Shown: positions 1-8,515, counted from the stretch's first letter. The stretch: DNA of 17,738 nt from an uncultured Anaerotruncus sp. (GCA_910586875.1 CAJUJI010000050.1:1-17738), one strand, 5' to 3'. The notes: a model not told the origin generated them from the sequence alone. Numbers and translations are program-made.

Positions 1-210
1 TTCCGCTCGCTGCGGCGAGCGGCCAAAGGCGCTGCCTTTGGAATCCGCAGCCTTTGGAAAGGCTGGCGAAACTTTTGCGTAATTCGCTGCGCGGCAATTC
101 ACCCCGCAAAAATCCGCTTTTACGGAAAAGGAGTTCCGCTCGCTGCGGCGAGCGGCCAAAGGCGCTGCCTTTGGAATCCGCAGCCTTTGGAAAGGCTGGC
201 GAAACTTTTG
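1..210 (+). repeat. Directly duplicated dispersed hairpin element (two copies, 133-bp period)
   Basis: The 77 bases at 1-77 recur exactly at 134-210. Each copy holds three consecutive hairpins: stem CCGCTCGC with loop TGCG (3-22), stem CCAAAGGC with loop GCT (23-41), and stem CAGCCTTT with a GG centre (48-65). Each ends in the tail GCGAAACTTTTG. The stretch between copies (about 85-121) is the reverse complement of a module also found at 8640-8666 and 14339-14366. Inverted or variant copies of the hairpin part occur at 7216-7270, 8516-8570 and 14254-14323. The first copy probably continues to the left of the window. Open frames that start inside this block have no ribosome binding site and are not believed. 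Confidence 0.9.
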
Positions 211-280
211 GTGTGGTCTGCTGTTGCAGACAACAAAAAGTTGCAACCTGTGTGCTTACTACATAGAAAAGGAGAATACC

Positions 281-1153
281 ATGACAGTTTTAGAAGCGTT
301 CCTGCAAGGTCTGTTGCAGGGCTTTACAGAGTTTTTACCGGTTTCCAGTTCAGGCCATCTGTCACTGTTCCAGTATTTTACAGGAAACAGCGGAGAAAGC
401 GCGTTCCTGTTCTCTATTCTGCTACATGCAGGTACGTTGGTGGCCGTCTGCATTGTGTTCTGGAAAACGATTCTAACCCTGGCGGTGGAGTTTTTTGCGC
501 TGCTCAGCGACCTGATCGGCAAGCGCTTTCTCCCGCGGGATATGCGCCCAGAACGCCGAATGCTGCTCCTGCTGCTGGTTTCTCTGCTGCCGCTGTTCGG
601 GATGCTGCTGCTGAAAGACCTCATCTCAGGCTTTTCCAGCGATAATGATATTACGGTGGAGGGCTTTTGCTTTCTCCTGACCGGTATCACGCTGCTGTTT
701 GCCAGCCGGCACGACCGCGGCCGCAAAGACGCGCGCAACATGACCCGGCGGGATGCGTTGGTGATCGGTGCGGCGCAGGCGGTTGCAACCATGCCAGGCA
801 TCTCGCGCTCCGGTTCCACCATTTCGGCAGGGGTGCTCTGCGGCCTGAACCGCGAGTATGTGGTATCCTATTCGTTTATTTTGGGGATTCCGGCAGTGTT
901 GGGCGCGATTGTGCTGGAGGTCAAAGACGCGCTACAGGAAGGTCTGACCCTCCCGCTGCCGGTTGTGCTCACCGGCTTTTTCAGTGCGGTGGTGTTTGGC
1001 ATTCTGTCCATTAAATTGGTGCAGTGGGTGGTCCGCGGCAACAAGTTAAAATATTTCGGTTACTACACCTTAGGGTTAGGACTGCTGGTTATCGCAATCG
1101 GCATGTTCGATCACCTGACGGGGCATATTCTCCAGCAAATGCTGGTTGGTTGA
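281..1153 (+). CDS. uppP: Undecaprenyl-diphosphatase (UppP/BacA family)
   Basis: This 290-residue integral membrane enzyme removes a phosphate from undecaprenyl pyrophosphate, recycling the lipid carrier for peptidoglycan and other wall polymers; loss of the activity sensitises cells to bacitracin. Seen directly: the family signature around residues 13-27 (QG..EFLPVSSSGHL, with E17 and H26) and the second active-site motif PGISRSGST at 172-180 with R176. Several hydrophobic helices lie between and after these motifs. Length fits the family (about 270-290 residues). I chose ATG 281 because GGAG at 271-274 lies 6 nt upstream; the frame is open further upstream but those 19 residues are repeat-proximal and lack a binding site. 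ftsK starts 18 nt after the stop, suggesting co-transcription. No convincing promoter was found in 211-280; only a small hairpin (stem GTCTGC, 216-231) is visible. Confidence 0.95.
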   Translation: MTVLEAFLQGLLQGFTEFLPVSSSGHLSLFQYFTGNSGESAFLFSILLHAGTLVAVCIVFWKTILTLAVEFFALLSDLIGKRFLPRDMRPERRMLLLLLVSLLPLFGMLLLKDLISGFSSDNDITVEGFCFLLTGITLLFASRHDRGRKDARNMTRRDALVIGAAQAVATMPGISRSGSTISAGVLCGLNREYVVSYSFILGIPAVLGAIVLEVKDALQEGLTLPLPVVLTGFFSAVVFGILSIKLVQWVVRGNKLKYFGYYTLGLGLLVIAIGMFDHLTGHILQQMLVG

Positions 1154-1171
1154 TATTGGAGGCTTAAATTT

Positions 1172-4075
1172 ATGGCAACAAAATCCACCTCGCGTTCTAC
1201 AGCAAAACGCGGCGGCTCCTCGCGCAAGCGCACCGCCGCACAGCAGCGCGCCCGCCGGCAGATGCAAGCGGTTGTGCTGTTTGCGGTCGGCGTGTTTTTA
1301 TCTGCGCTAGCGCTGATTAAGGGGGCCAGCTTTTGGCTTTGGCTGCATAATGCGCTGTATGGGCTGTTTGGTACCGGCGCAGTTGCGGTGCCGGTGCTGC
1401 TGATCTATCTGGCAGTGCTGCTGACCAGAGATAAGCCGGTGAAAGGGTGCGCCTGGGAGAGCGGCTTTCTGCTTGCATTTTTTTGTGCAGCGCTGCAAAT
1501 TTTTTCGATGGGACTGCCCATGCAGGAGCATCTGCTGGATCAGCTGATCGAGTGCATCGTACTTGGCATGGAGATGAAAAGCGGTGGTTTGATTGGTGCG
1601 GCTATCGGCCTGCCGATGTTACATCTGTTTGGGAAGATCGGCGCAGGGATTACAATTGTACTGCTGATTTTTGTATTTCTGATGCTGGTGACCGGCAGCA
1701 CCCTCATTGGGCTTGCGCGTGGCGCGGCAAAGCCGGTGCGCAAAATTGAAGAAACCTATGTCAACCAGATGGAATTGCAGGAGCAGCGCCGTGCCCAGCG
1801 TGCGGCACAGCAGGAGGCTGCACGCCGTCAGCGCATTGACATTCCGCTGGATGGGGAGCCTCCCCGTCAGCCGCCAGAGCAGGAGCAGGCTGCGCAGGAG
1901 AAGCAGGCCGATCAGCCGCAGGCGGCACAGCAGCAGGAGGCAGCACATCACCCCAAATTTAATATTGACATCTCACTGGATGACGACTTTGTGCCCAAAA
2001 AGGCAGGCGGCTTTTCGTTGGGAGTCTCAGAGGATGAGCTGGAGGTAAAGCCGGAGCCTGCCGCAGCCCAACCGGAGAAAGGGGCAAAACCGGTCAAGGA
2101 GGCTGGCCCCTCTTTGGAGGAGCTGGTCAACAGGGCGTCCAGCAAGGTGTCGGTATTAACGACCGAACAGGACCCGTTATTGCAGCGATCCCAGCCAGTG
2201 CCGTCGGTGCAGAGCGCTGCTGCGTCGGAGCTGCATATCCCAGGGATGAATTTGCCGCCGATCCTGCCGGATCCGGCAGATTTGGAGGACGAGTCCTTCA
2301 CGCCGATCCTGCCGGAGGATGAGCCGTTTTTGAGCGGGCAGTCACACCGCATGGGGGTGTATGACGAAGGGGAGCAAACGGTGGTGCGTCAGACCTATGG
2401 GGAGACCGAGCTGGTGTTGGATGAGCAGACAGGGGAGGTGCTTTCCGGCCTGGACGAGCTGTCGGAACAGCCGCTCCAGCAGGAGGATGCAGCTGCCGAG
2501 CCGCAGCAGGAGCCGCTGAGCGCGGCCGAGCGCGGCACACCGGATTTGGCGATTCAGGCCGAGCTGCAACAGATTGTAGAGGCTCCCCCAAAACCGGTTT
2601 ATCACAAGCCGCCGATCGAGCTGCTCAGAGAACCGGTGTATAAGGATGAAAAGGACATCTCGGAGGAGATGAAGGCGAATGCACAGCGGCTGGTGGATAC
2701 ACTCGCCAGCTTTGGGGTGCAGACGCGGATTGTCGATATCTCCCGCGGGCCGGCGGTCACCCGATATGAGCTGCAACCATCTGCGGGCGTGAAAATCAGC
2801 AAAATCACCGGCCTTGCGGACGATATTGCGCTCAATCTGGCGGCGGCAGGGGTGCGCATCGAAGCGCCGATTCCCAATAAGGCCGCGGTCGGAATTGAGG
2901 TGCCCAACAAGGTTGTAAGCGCGGTTGCCTTCCGTGAGATTGTCGACTCCCCCGAATTTGAGGATGCGAAAAGTCGCCTGACGGCGGCGCTGGGGCGCGA
3001 TTTGGCGGGTAAGGTGACGGTGTTTGATATTGATACGATGCCGCATCTGTTGATTGCAGGCTCGACCGGTTCCGGTAAATCGGTTTGCATCAATTCTATT
3101 ATTATGTCCCTGCTTTATAAGTCCACGCCGGAGGAGGTCCGGTTTTTGATGATTGACCCGAAGGTCGTGGAGCTGGGCGTTTATAACGGGATTCCGCAGC
3201 TTTTGGTGCCGGTGGTCACCGACCCGAAAAAGGCGGCGGGAGCGCTTTCCTGGGCGGTAAGCGAGATGCTCAAACGGTATAAGCTGCTGGCAGACAATTC
3301 TGTGCGGGATTTGGCTTCCTATAACAGTCTGGCGGAGCGCACGGAAGGGATGGAAAAGCTGCCGCAGATTGTAATTATTGTGGACGAGCTCGCCGATTTG
3401 ATGATGGCGGCGCCGAATGAAATCGAGGACAGCATCTGCCGTCTGGCGCAGATGGCGCGTGCCGCAGGAATGCACCTGATTATTGCGACACAGCGCCCAT
3501 CGGTGGATGTAATCACAGGTATTATTAAGGCGAATATCCCCTCGCGGATCGCGTTTGCGGTTTCCTCGCAGATTGACTCGCGCACCATTTTGGATATGGG
3601 CGGCGCGGAGAAGCTGCTGGGGCGCGGTGATATGCTGTTTAACCCCAGAGGCGCTGTAAAGCCGATCCGTGTACAGGGCTGTTTTGTGACCGACGAGGAG
3701 ATTGAGCGGGTCATCTCGTTTATTAAAAATGACGCGGTCGCTGATTATGACGACCAGATTGTCAAGGAGATTGACAACCATGTTCCGGTTGGCGGAAAGG
3801 GCGGCAAAGGCGGCAAGGAGAGTGGCGGCGAAGCGGATGGTGCAGGCACAGAGGACGAGATGCTCATTCCTGCGATTGAATGTGTTGTGGAAGCGGGGAT
3901 GGCCTCTACGTCACTGTTGCAGCGGCGGCTGAAGCTGGGGTATGCGCGTGCTGCGCGGATTGTGGACGAGATGGAGCAGCGCGGGATTGTTGGCCCGTTC
4001 GAGGGAAGTAAGCCGCGGCAGGTGTTGATTACAATGGACCGCTGGGTAGAGATGAAAATGAACCAGAAGGAGTAA
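1172..4075 (+). CDS. ftsK: DNA translocase FtsK/SpoIIIE
   Basis: This 967-residue septal DNA pump uses ATP to move chromosome termini (and, in spore formers, the forespore chromosome) through the closing septum. Seen: a basic N-terminus (1-30); four to five membrane segments at roughly 32-50, 64-85, 97-113, 137-153 and 158-178; a long Gln/Ala/Glu/Pro-rich linker (about 190-500); the RecA-like motor with Walker A GSTGSGKS at 630-637 and Walker B ending in D738-E739; a Gly/Lys-rich joint (GGKGGKGGK); and a C-terminal winged-helix gamma domain (about 890-967) of the type that reads polarity sequences. GGAGG at 1158-1162 supports ATG 1172. It is longer than Bacillus SpoIIIE (about 790) because of the linker. 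FtsK and SpoIIIE cannot be told apart from sequence alone. It follows uppP closely, and the next gene starts after a 129-nt gap. Confidence 0.96.
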   Translation: MATKSTSRSTAKRGGSSRKRTAAQQRARRQMQAVVLFAVGVFLSALALIKGASFWLWLHNALYGLFGTGAVAVPVLLIYLAVLLTRDKPVKGCAWESGFLLAFFCAALQIFSMGLPMQEHLLDQLIECIVLGMEMKSGGLIGAAIGLPMLHLFGKIGAGITIVLLIFVFLMLVTGSTLIGLARGAAKPVRKIEETYVNQMELQEQRRAQRAAQQEAARRQRIDIPLDGEPPRQPPEQEQAAQEKQADQPQAAQQQEAAHHPKFNIDISLDDDFVPKKAGGFSLGVSEDELEVKPEPAAAQPEKGAKPVKEAGPSLEELVNRASSKVSVLTTEQDPLLQRSQPVPSVQSAAASELHIPGMNLPPILPDPADLEDESFTPILPEDEPFLSGQSHRMGVYDEGEQTVVRQTYGETELVLDEQTGEVLSGLDELSEQPLQQEDAAAEPQQEPLSAAERGTPDLAIQAELQQIVEAPPKPVYHKPPIELLREPVYKDEKDISEEMKANAQRLVDTLASFGVQTRIVDISRGPAVTRYELQPSAGVKISKITGLADDIALNLAAAGVRIEAPIPNKAAVGIEVPNKVVSAVAFREIVDSPEFEDAKSRLTAALGRDLAGKVTVFDIDTMPHLLIAGSTGSGKSVCINSIIMSLLYKSTPEEVRFLMIDPKVVELGVYNGIPQLLVPVVTDPKKAAGALSWAVSEMLKRYKLLADNSVRDLASYNSLAERTEGMEKLPQIVIIVDELADLMMAAPNEIEDSICRLAQMARAAGMHLIIATQRPSVDVITGIIKANIPSRIAFAVSSQIDSRTILDMGGAEKLLGRGDMLFNPRGAVKPIRVQGCFVTDEEIERVISFIKNDAVADYDDQIVKEIDNHVPVGGKGGKGGKESGGEADGAGTEDEMLIPAIECVVEAGMASTSLLQRRLKLGYARAARIVDEMEQRGIVGPFEGSKPRQVLITMDRWVEMKMNQKE

Positions 4076-4204
4076 AGACTGGGTTCACGCGGGCTTTTAC
4101 GGCGCCTTGCAGGGCGGGATTTGCGCTGTGTGGGGGTAAAGGCCCACACCGGTACAATCCGAAGGGTTCCTGCGCACAGCGGGAGAAGGAAAAGAGGTGA
4201 TCGG
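4076..4204 (+). other. Intergenic leader with possible RNA structure before the radical SAM gene
   Basis: This 129-nt gap has no convincing gene or promoter. A hairpin with arms TGTGGG and CCCACA can form near 4131-4155, enclosed by CGCTG and CAGCG, which could close a larger stem ending just before the ribosome binding site of the next gene. I do not recognise a known riboswitch class, and there is no U-tract that would make it a terminator. An open frame begins at 4121 but lacks a binding site. Confidence 0.3.
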
Positions 4205-6124
4205 ATGTTTTTACCATTGACCATGCGCGAGATGCGTGCGCGAGGCTGGGAGCAGCCGGATTTTATCTGCGTGACCGGCGACGCATATGTAGATCACCCC
4301 AGTTTCGGGATGGCGATCGTCTCGCGCCTGTTGGAGAGCTTGGGCTACAAGGTGGCGATGATCGCCCAGCCGGTGAGCGATGCGGATTACCAACGCTTTG
4401 GACCGCCCAAATATGGCTGGTGGGTGAACGGCGGCAACATTGATTCGATGGTTGCGCACTATACCGCGGCGAAGCGCCGCCGCTCGGATGATGCCTACAC
4501 GCCAGGCGGCAAGGCAGGCCGCCGCCCCGATCGTGCATTGACCGTTTATTGCAACCGAATTCGCGCGCTGTATCCGCAGGCGCAAATTGTAATCGGGGGA
4601 TTAGAAGCGTCTATGCGCCGCTTTGCGCACTATGATTATTGGTCGGATACGGTGATGCCGTCGGTTTTGGTGGACAGCAAGGCGGATTTGCTTATTTTCG
4701 GGATGGGCGAAAAGCAGACCGAGTGGATTGCACGAGAGTTGGAACGGGGGGTTTTGGCGGCGCAGATTCGCTGTAAAGGCACCTGCTATCTGACCGATCA
4801 GCTCGGGCTGCCAAATGATGCGGTTTCGGTGGCCTCCTATGCCAAGGTAAAGGAGAATAAGCTTTCTTATGCCAAGGCGACCCGCACCGAAATTGAAGAG
4901 CAGGATGCGGTTCGCGGGCGCAAAATTATCCAAAAGCAGAGCGACACTCTTTATTTGGTGCAGAATGAGCCGATGCCGCCGCTGGATACAGCCGAGCTGG
5001 ACCAAATCTTTGCGCTGCCGTTCGAGCGGATGTATCACCCGAGTTACGAAGCGCAGGGCGGGGTTGCTGCCATCCAGGAGGTGGAGTTCTCCATCATGCA
5101 CAATCGCGGCTGCTTTGGAAACTGCAATTTCTGCTCGATCGCTTTTCACCAGGGGCGCAGTGTGACCTGCCGCAGCATCGAATCGGTGCTGAAGGAGGCG
5201 CGCAGCTTTACGCACAACCCGCGGTTTAAGGGGATTATCAGTGATGTCGGGGGGCCCTCGGCGAATTTCAGGCATCCCTCCTGTAAAAAGCAGCGGACAC
5301 ATGGATTGTGTGCGGAGCGCAAATGTTTGGCTCCAACGCCATGTCCGGCCTTGGAGGTGGACCACAGCGAGTATTTGGAGCTGCTGCGCCAGGTGCGGGC
5401 GCTCAAGGGCGTTAAACGTGTGTTCGTCCGTTCCGGCCTGCGGTATGATTATATCATGCAGGAAAAGGACGACACCTTTTTGCGGGAGCTGGTGGCGCAT
5501 CATGTGAGCGGCCAGCTCAAGGTGGCGCCGGAGCATTGCAGCGCGCGGGTGCTGGACTGTATGGGCAAGCCGCATATTGAAGTGTATGAGCGGTTTGCAC
5601 AGCGGTTTAAACGGCTCACAAAAGAGGTGGGAAAGGAACAATATTTGGTTCCTTACCTGATCTCATCGCATCCTGGCTCCACGCTGCGGGACGCGATCAA
5701 CCTGGCGGTATTTCTCAAACGCAACCACATCCGCCCAGAGCAGGTACAGGACTTTTACCCAACGCCGGGCACCGTTTCTACCTGTATGTTTTATACCGGC
5801 CTAAACCCGTACACCCTCAAAGAGGTGTATGTCCCAACCAATCAGGAGGATAAATGGCTGCAACGTTCTCTGCTGCAATATTTCAAGCCGGAAAACCGCA
5901 GGGCGGTGTTGACTGCGCTAAAAAAAGCGGGGCGAGAGGACCTGATCGGAAACGGGCCGGATTGCTTGGTGCCGCCGGAACGGGGGCAGCCGGTGGGGGA
6001 GGCAGCTGTAAAGCGCACACAGCAGACAGCACACCGGCGCGGCGGTACGCGCAATGTCAAACAGCAAGGACAGCCAAAACGCGGGCGCAGCGGTCGGACC
6101 CGAAAACAAGCCCGCTCAAATTAG
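4205..6124 (+). CDS. YgiQ family radical SAM protein (UPF0313)
   Basis: A 639-residue radical S-adenosylmethionine protein of the YgiQ/UPF0313 type, whose substrate is unknown. Seen: an N-terminal domain with the conserved opening FLPLTMREMRARGW and the metal/cobalamin-like region ITGD-style strand (residues about 1-250), then the radical SAM cluster motif C303-x3-C307-x2-C310 within NRGCFGNCNFC, which binds the 4Fe-4S cluster. The TIM-barrel core follows, then an arginine- and glutamine-rich tail (about 590-639) typical of these proteins. ATG 4205 was chosen over the upstream in-frame ATG at 4121 because AGAGGTGA at 4193-4200 precedes it and the family begins here. Its stop overlaps the ribosome binding site of the following metallo-hydrolase gene (10-nt gap), so the two are probably translated from one mRNA. 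The molecular role remains undefined for the whole family. Confidence 0.92.
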   Translation: MFLPLTMREMRARGWEQPDFICVTGDAYVDHPSFGMAIVSRLLESLGYKVAMIAQPVSDADYQRFGPPKYGWWVNGGNIDSMVAHYTAAKRRRSDDAYTPGGKAGRRPDRALTVYCNRIRALYPQAQIVIGGLEASMRRFAHYDYWSDTVMPSVLVDSKADLLIFGMGEKQTEWIARELERGVLAAQIRCKGTCYLTDQLGLPNDAVSVASYAKVKENKLSYAKATRTEIEEQDAVRGRKIIQKQSDTLYLVQNEPMPPLDTAELDQIFALPFERMYHPSYEAQGGVAAIQEVEFSIMHNRGCFGNCNFCSIAFHQGRSVTCRSIESVLKEARSFTHNPRFKGIISDVGGPSANFRHPSCKKQRTHGLCAERKCLAPTPCPALEVDHSEYLELLRQVRALKGVKRVFVRSGLRYDYIMQEKDDTFLRELVAHHVSGQLKVAPEHCSARVLDCMGKPHIEVYERFAQRFKRLTKEVGKEQYLVPYLISSHPGSTLRDAINLAVFLKRNHIRPEQVQDFYPTPGTVSTCMFYTGLNPYTLKEVYVPTNQEDKWLQRSLLQYFKPENRRAVLTALKKAGREDLIGNGPDCLVPPERGQPVGEAAVKRTQQTAHRRGGTRNVKQQGQPKRGRSGRTRKQARSN

Positions 6125-6134
6125 GGAGGACACA

Positions 6135-7124
6135 ATGGCAAAGAAACAGAAACGCAATTTTCGCGCATCTCCAAAAAAGCTTTCGATTACAGGGGGAATC
6201 GCCGCTCTTGCACTGTTTGTGCTGGTGCTGCTTAATGAGGCGATGGGTACCAATCTGCCGCTGCCAAGCGTGGGGGAGCTACAGGAGCTGTTGGATGGGG
6301 CTTATACCTCAACAGGACTGAGTGCTCCGCCTGCACAGGTGGAGGGCGGCCTGACGGTTCACTATATCGATGTGGAACAGGCGGATTGTGAGCTGATTCA
6401 AACGGAGGAACAGAACGTCCTAATCGACGCGGGAGACCAGGGGATGGGGGACCAGATCGGCTCGTATCTGCGGGCGCAGGGGGTAGAAACCATCGATCTG
6501 TTGATCGCAACCCATCCGCACGCGGACCATATCGGAAGTATGGCAGAAATTGTCAATCAGTTTGAGATCAAGAAGGTTTTGTTTGCGGAGGTGCCGGACT
6601 CGCTGACGCCGACCAGCAAGACCTATGAGCGGCTGTTGGACGCAATCGCTGACAAGAGGCTGAAAATCACCAAGGCGCAGCCAGGCAACCGCTATGAGCT
6701 GGGGGGCGGCGCGGTGCTGGATATCCTGGGGCCGCAGCGTAAATATGAGAACGACCTCAATGACAATTCTGTAGTCTGTCGGGTTGCATTTGGCGAGCGT
6801 GCGTTCCTGTTTACCGGCGACGCGGGCAAGGACAGCGAGGATGATATGATGGATGCTTACAGTATGGAAAACTTCCGTGCGGATGTTCTCAAGCTGGGGC
6901 ATCATGGCAGCAGCACCGCGAATCAGGAAAAATGGGTGAAGGCGGTACAGCCAAGCCTTGCGATTGCTTCCTGTGGGTATGATAATAAATATGGACATCC
7001 GCATAGAGAGGTTATTCAGCTGATGGAGAAAATGAAAATCCCGCTTTACCGCACCTATGAAACAGGGACGGTTGTGGTACATACAGACGGGGAGAGTCTG
7101 GAGATCCACAAGGAGAAGGAATAG
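6135..7124 (+). CDS. Membrane-anchored ComEC-like metallo-beta-lactamase-fold hydrolase
   Basis: A 329-residue protein with one N-terminal membrane segment (about 17-36, after a Lys/Arg-rich start) followed by an outward-facing metallo-beta-lactamase-fold domain. Metal-binding motifs seen: H127-P-H129-A-D131-H132, D229 in FTGDA, H256/H257 in GHHGSS, and H288/H290 in YGHPH. This set matches the C-terminal hydrolase domain of the competence protein ComEC/Rec2, proposed to degrade the non-transported DNA strand, but the ComEC membrane channel and N-terminal OB domain are absent. Such stand-alone forms are common in Firmicutes; the substrate (nucleic acid, nucleotide or phosphodiester) is not known. 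GGGAGG at 6124-6129 fixes ATG 6135. It is the last gene of the plus-strand block. A DNA-uptake role is possible but not shown. Confidence 0.85.
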   Translation: MAKKQKRNFRASPKKLSITGGIAALALFVLVLLNEAMGTNLPLPSVGELQELLDGAYTSTGLSAPPAQVEGGLTVHYIDVEQADCELIQTEEQNVLIDAGDQGMGDQIGSYLRAQGVETIDLLIATHPHADHIGSMAEIVNQFEIKKVLFAEVPDSLTPTSKTYERLLDAIADKRLKITKAQPGNRYELGGGAVLDILGPQRKYENDLNDNSVVCRVAFGERAFLFTGDAGKDSEDDMMDAYSMENFRADVLKLGHHGSSTANQEKWVKAVQPSLAIASCGYDNKYGHPHREVIQLMEKMKIPLYRTYETGTVVVHTDGESLEIHKEKE

Positions 7125-7125
7125 G

Positions 7126-7153
7126 CCGGTGCACGCGTGCCGCGCTGCACCGG
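7126..7153 (+). other. Hairpin just after the metallo-hydrolase stop, possible weak terminator
   Basis: Perfect 8-bp arms CCGGTGCA (7126-7133) and TGCACCGG (7146-7153) surround a 12-nt loop, starting 2 nt past the stop codon. It is followed by TTGTAG rather than a U-run, so it may act as an mRNA 3' stabiliser or a poor terminator. Confidence 0.4.
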
Positions 7154-7158
7154 TTGTA

Positions 7159-7179
7159 GACGAAAAGGATGCGTTTCGC
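7159..7179 (+). repeat. Left half of a perfect 21-bp inverted repeat flanking galE
   Basis: These 21 bases occur as an exact reverse complement at 8618-8638, on the other side of galE, about 1.46 kb away. The match stops sharply at both ends. The right copy overlaps the last three bases of the galE terminator stem and continues into a dispersed repeat module. Confidence 0.85.
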
Positions 7180-7182
7180 CAG

Positions 7183-7208
7183 TGAGTAAATCCGATCGGA
7201 TTTACTCA
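7183..7208. repeat. Perfect 26-bp palindrome
   Basis: Every base of 7183-7208 pairs with its mirror (half-site TGAGTAAATCCGA), with no loop spacer. It is upstream of galE, between the 21-bp inverted repeat and a dispersed hairpin element, about 175 bp before the galE promoter. It could be a cruciform, a recombinase or dimeric protein site, or a variant of the element's first hairpin. Confidence 0.85.
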
Positions 7209-7215
7209 TCAGCGA

Positions 7216-7270
7216 CCAGGGGCGCTGCCCCTGGACCCCGCCACCTTTGAAAAGGTGGACGAAACTTTTG
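7216..7270 (+). repeat. Dispersed hairpin element, GC-rich variant, upstream of galE
   Basis: Same architecture as the elements at 1-210 with different stems: CCAGGGGC (7216-7223), loop GCT, GCCCCTGG; spacer ACCCCG; CCACCTTT (7241-7248), centre GA, AAAGGTGG; then the tail ACGAAACTTTTG (7259-7270). Arms change together relative to the other copies, so pairing is kept. Confidence 0.85.
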
Positions 7271-7382
7271 ATACATCCATGGCGAGAATTTTACGCAGTG
7301 CCTTGCTGGGGCGCTTCATTGCTTTTCTTTAACCAATTTGATGCGGTTTTATGGATAATCATTGCACATTGCGGGAAAGCCA

Positions 7383-7411
7383 TTGACAGGGTATCGTCTG
7401 CTGGATATACT
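7383..7411 (+). promoter_or_regulatory. Promoter of galE
   Basis: TTGACA (7383-7388) and TATACT (7406-7411) are 17 bp apart, a near-consensus vegetative sigma promoter. The predicted start lies about 40 nt before the galE start codon. The stretch 7271-7382 holds no gene I believe; an open frame at 7247-7441 has no binding site and begins inside the repeat. Confidence 0.85.
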
Positions 7412-7460
7412 GAATATACAAAAATCAATGCGATCAGATGATAGATAGGAGTGTATGAAT

Positions 7461-8468
7461 ATGGCAATTTTGGTTACCGGTGGTGCAGGCTATATCGGTT
7501 CTCACACCTGTGTGGAGCTGCTGAATGCAGGCAAAGAAGTGGTGGTTTTGGACAATCTTTCCAACGCAAAGCCAGAGGCACTCAAACGCATCCAGAAAAT
7601 CACCGGCAAGGAGTTCAAGTTTTACGAAACGGATTTATTGGACCCTGTTGGTGTGGAGCGGGTATTTGCGCAAAACCAAATTGATGCGGTCATTCATTTT
7701 GCAGGGTTGAAGGCTGTTGGCGAGTCCTGCCGTATTCCGCTGCGCTACTATCACAACAATCTGACCGGTACCTTTATTCTTTGCGAGATGATGCAGAAAT
7801 ATGGCTGCAAGCGGATTGTATTTTCCTCGTCTGCGACCGTTTACGGGATGCACAACCAGGTGCCGTTCCAGGAGGATATGCCGCTTTCGGCTACCAATCC
7901 GTATGGCTATACAAAGCTGTTTATCGAGCAGATCCTGACCGATCTGCATACAGCGGACCCCGAATGGAGCGTTTGCTTGCTGCGGTATTTCAATCCGATT
8001 GGTGCGCATAAGAGCGGCCTGCTCGGTGAGGACCCGAACGGCATCCCGAACAATCTGCTGCCGTATATCTCTCAGGTGGCGACCGGTAAGCTGGAAGAGC
8101 TCGCGGTTTATGGCGATGACTATGATACACCGGACGGCACCGGCGTGCGGGATTATATCCATGTGGTAGATCTGGCGGTAGGACATCTGAAAGCGCTGGA
8201 TTACATCATGGCGCGCACCGGCGTTGAGGCGATTAACCTGGGCACGGGACATGGCTATTCGGTGCTGGAGGTGGTACATGCGTTTGAAAAAGCATGTGGC
8301 AAACCGATTAAATATCATATCGCACCGCGCCGCGCAGGGGATATTGCAACCTCCTATGCGGATTGCACCAAGGCAAAGACACTCCTGGATTGGACCGCTA
8401 CCCGCGATATGGACGATATGTGCGCGGATGGATGGAACTTTAGCAAGAATAATCCAGAGGGCCTGTAA
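7461..8468 (+). CDS. galE: UDP-glucose 4-epimerase
   Basis: A 335-residue cytoplasmic NAD-dependent short-chain dehydrogenase that interconverts UDP-glucose and UDP-galactose, for the Leloir pathway and for sugar precursors of the cell surface. Seen: the N-terminal Rossmann motif GGAGYIG (residues 7-13) and acidic D31 at the end of strand 2, the catalytic SSSATVYG region (S122-S124) and Y148-x3-K152, and a C-terminus ending NPEGL, close to the usual NP(N/E)G(Y/L). Length matches E. coli GalE (338). AGGAG at 7447-7451 is 3 nt from ATG 7455 but 9 nt from ATG 7461, so I prefer 7461; the alternative adds two residues. The gene has its own promoter and a strong terminator, so it is probably monocistronic. 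Inverted repeat elements lie on both sides. Confidence 0.96.
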   Translation: MAILVTGGAGYIGSHTCVELLNAGKEVVVLDNLSNAKPEALKRIQKITGKEFKFYETDLLDPVGVERVFAQNQIDAVIHFAGLKAVGESCRIPLRYYHNNLTGTFILCEMMQKYGCKRIVFSSSATVYGMHNQVPFQEDMPLSATNPYGYTKLFIEQILTDLHTADPEWSVCLLRYFNPIGAHKSGLLGEDPNGIPNNLLPYISQVATGKLEELAVYGDDYDTPDGTGVRDYIHVVDLAVGHLKALDYIMARTGVEAINLGTGHGYSVLEVVHAFEKACGKPIKYHIAPRRAGDIATSYADCTKAKTLLDWTATRDMDDMCADGWNFSKNNPEGL

Positions 8469-8515
8469 TCGTTTCAAAATACGTTCGATTATTTTTCCCG
8501 CGCCGCAGCGCGCAT

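Noticed and set aside
54..645. Two plus-strand frames starting in the first repeats
   Set aside because: Both start at the same repeat sequence without a binding site; one overlaps uppP in another frame.
2342..3781. A 479-codon open frame antisense to ftsK
   Set aside because: It lies wholly inside ftsK, has no binding site, and its composition (His/Arg-rich) is that of a shadow of GC-rich codons.
4601..5641. A 346-codon open frame antisense to the radical SAM gene
   Set aside because: It mirrors a well-supported gene with an intact cluster motif and shows no recognisable domain.
7247..7441. A 64-codon plus-strand frame before galE
   Set aside because: It starts inside the repeat tail, has no binding site and runs across the galE promoter.
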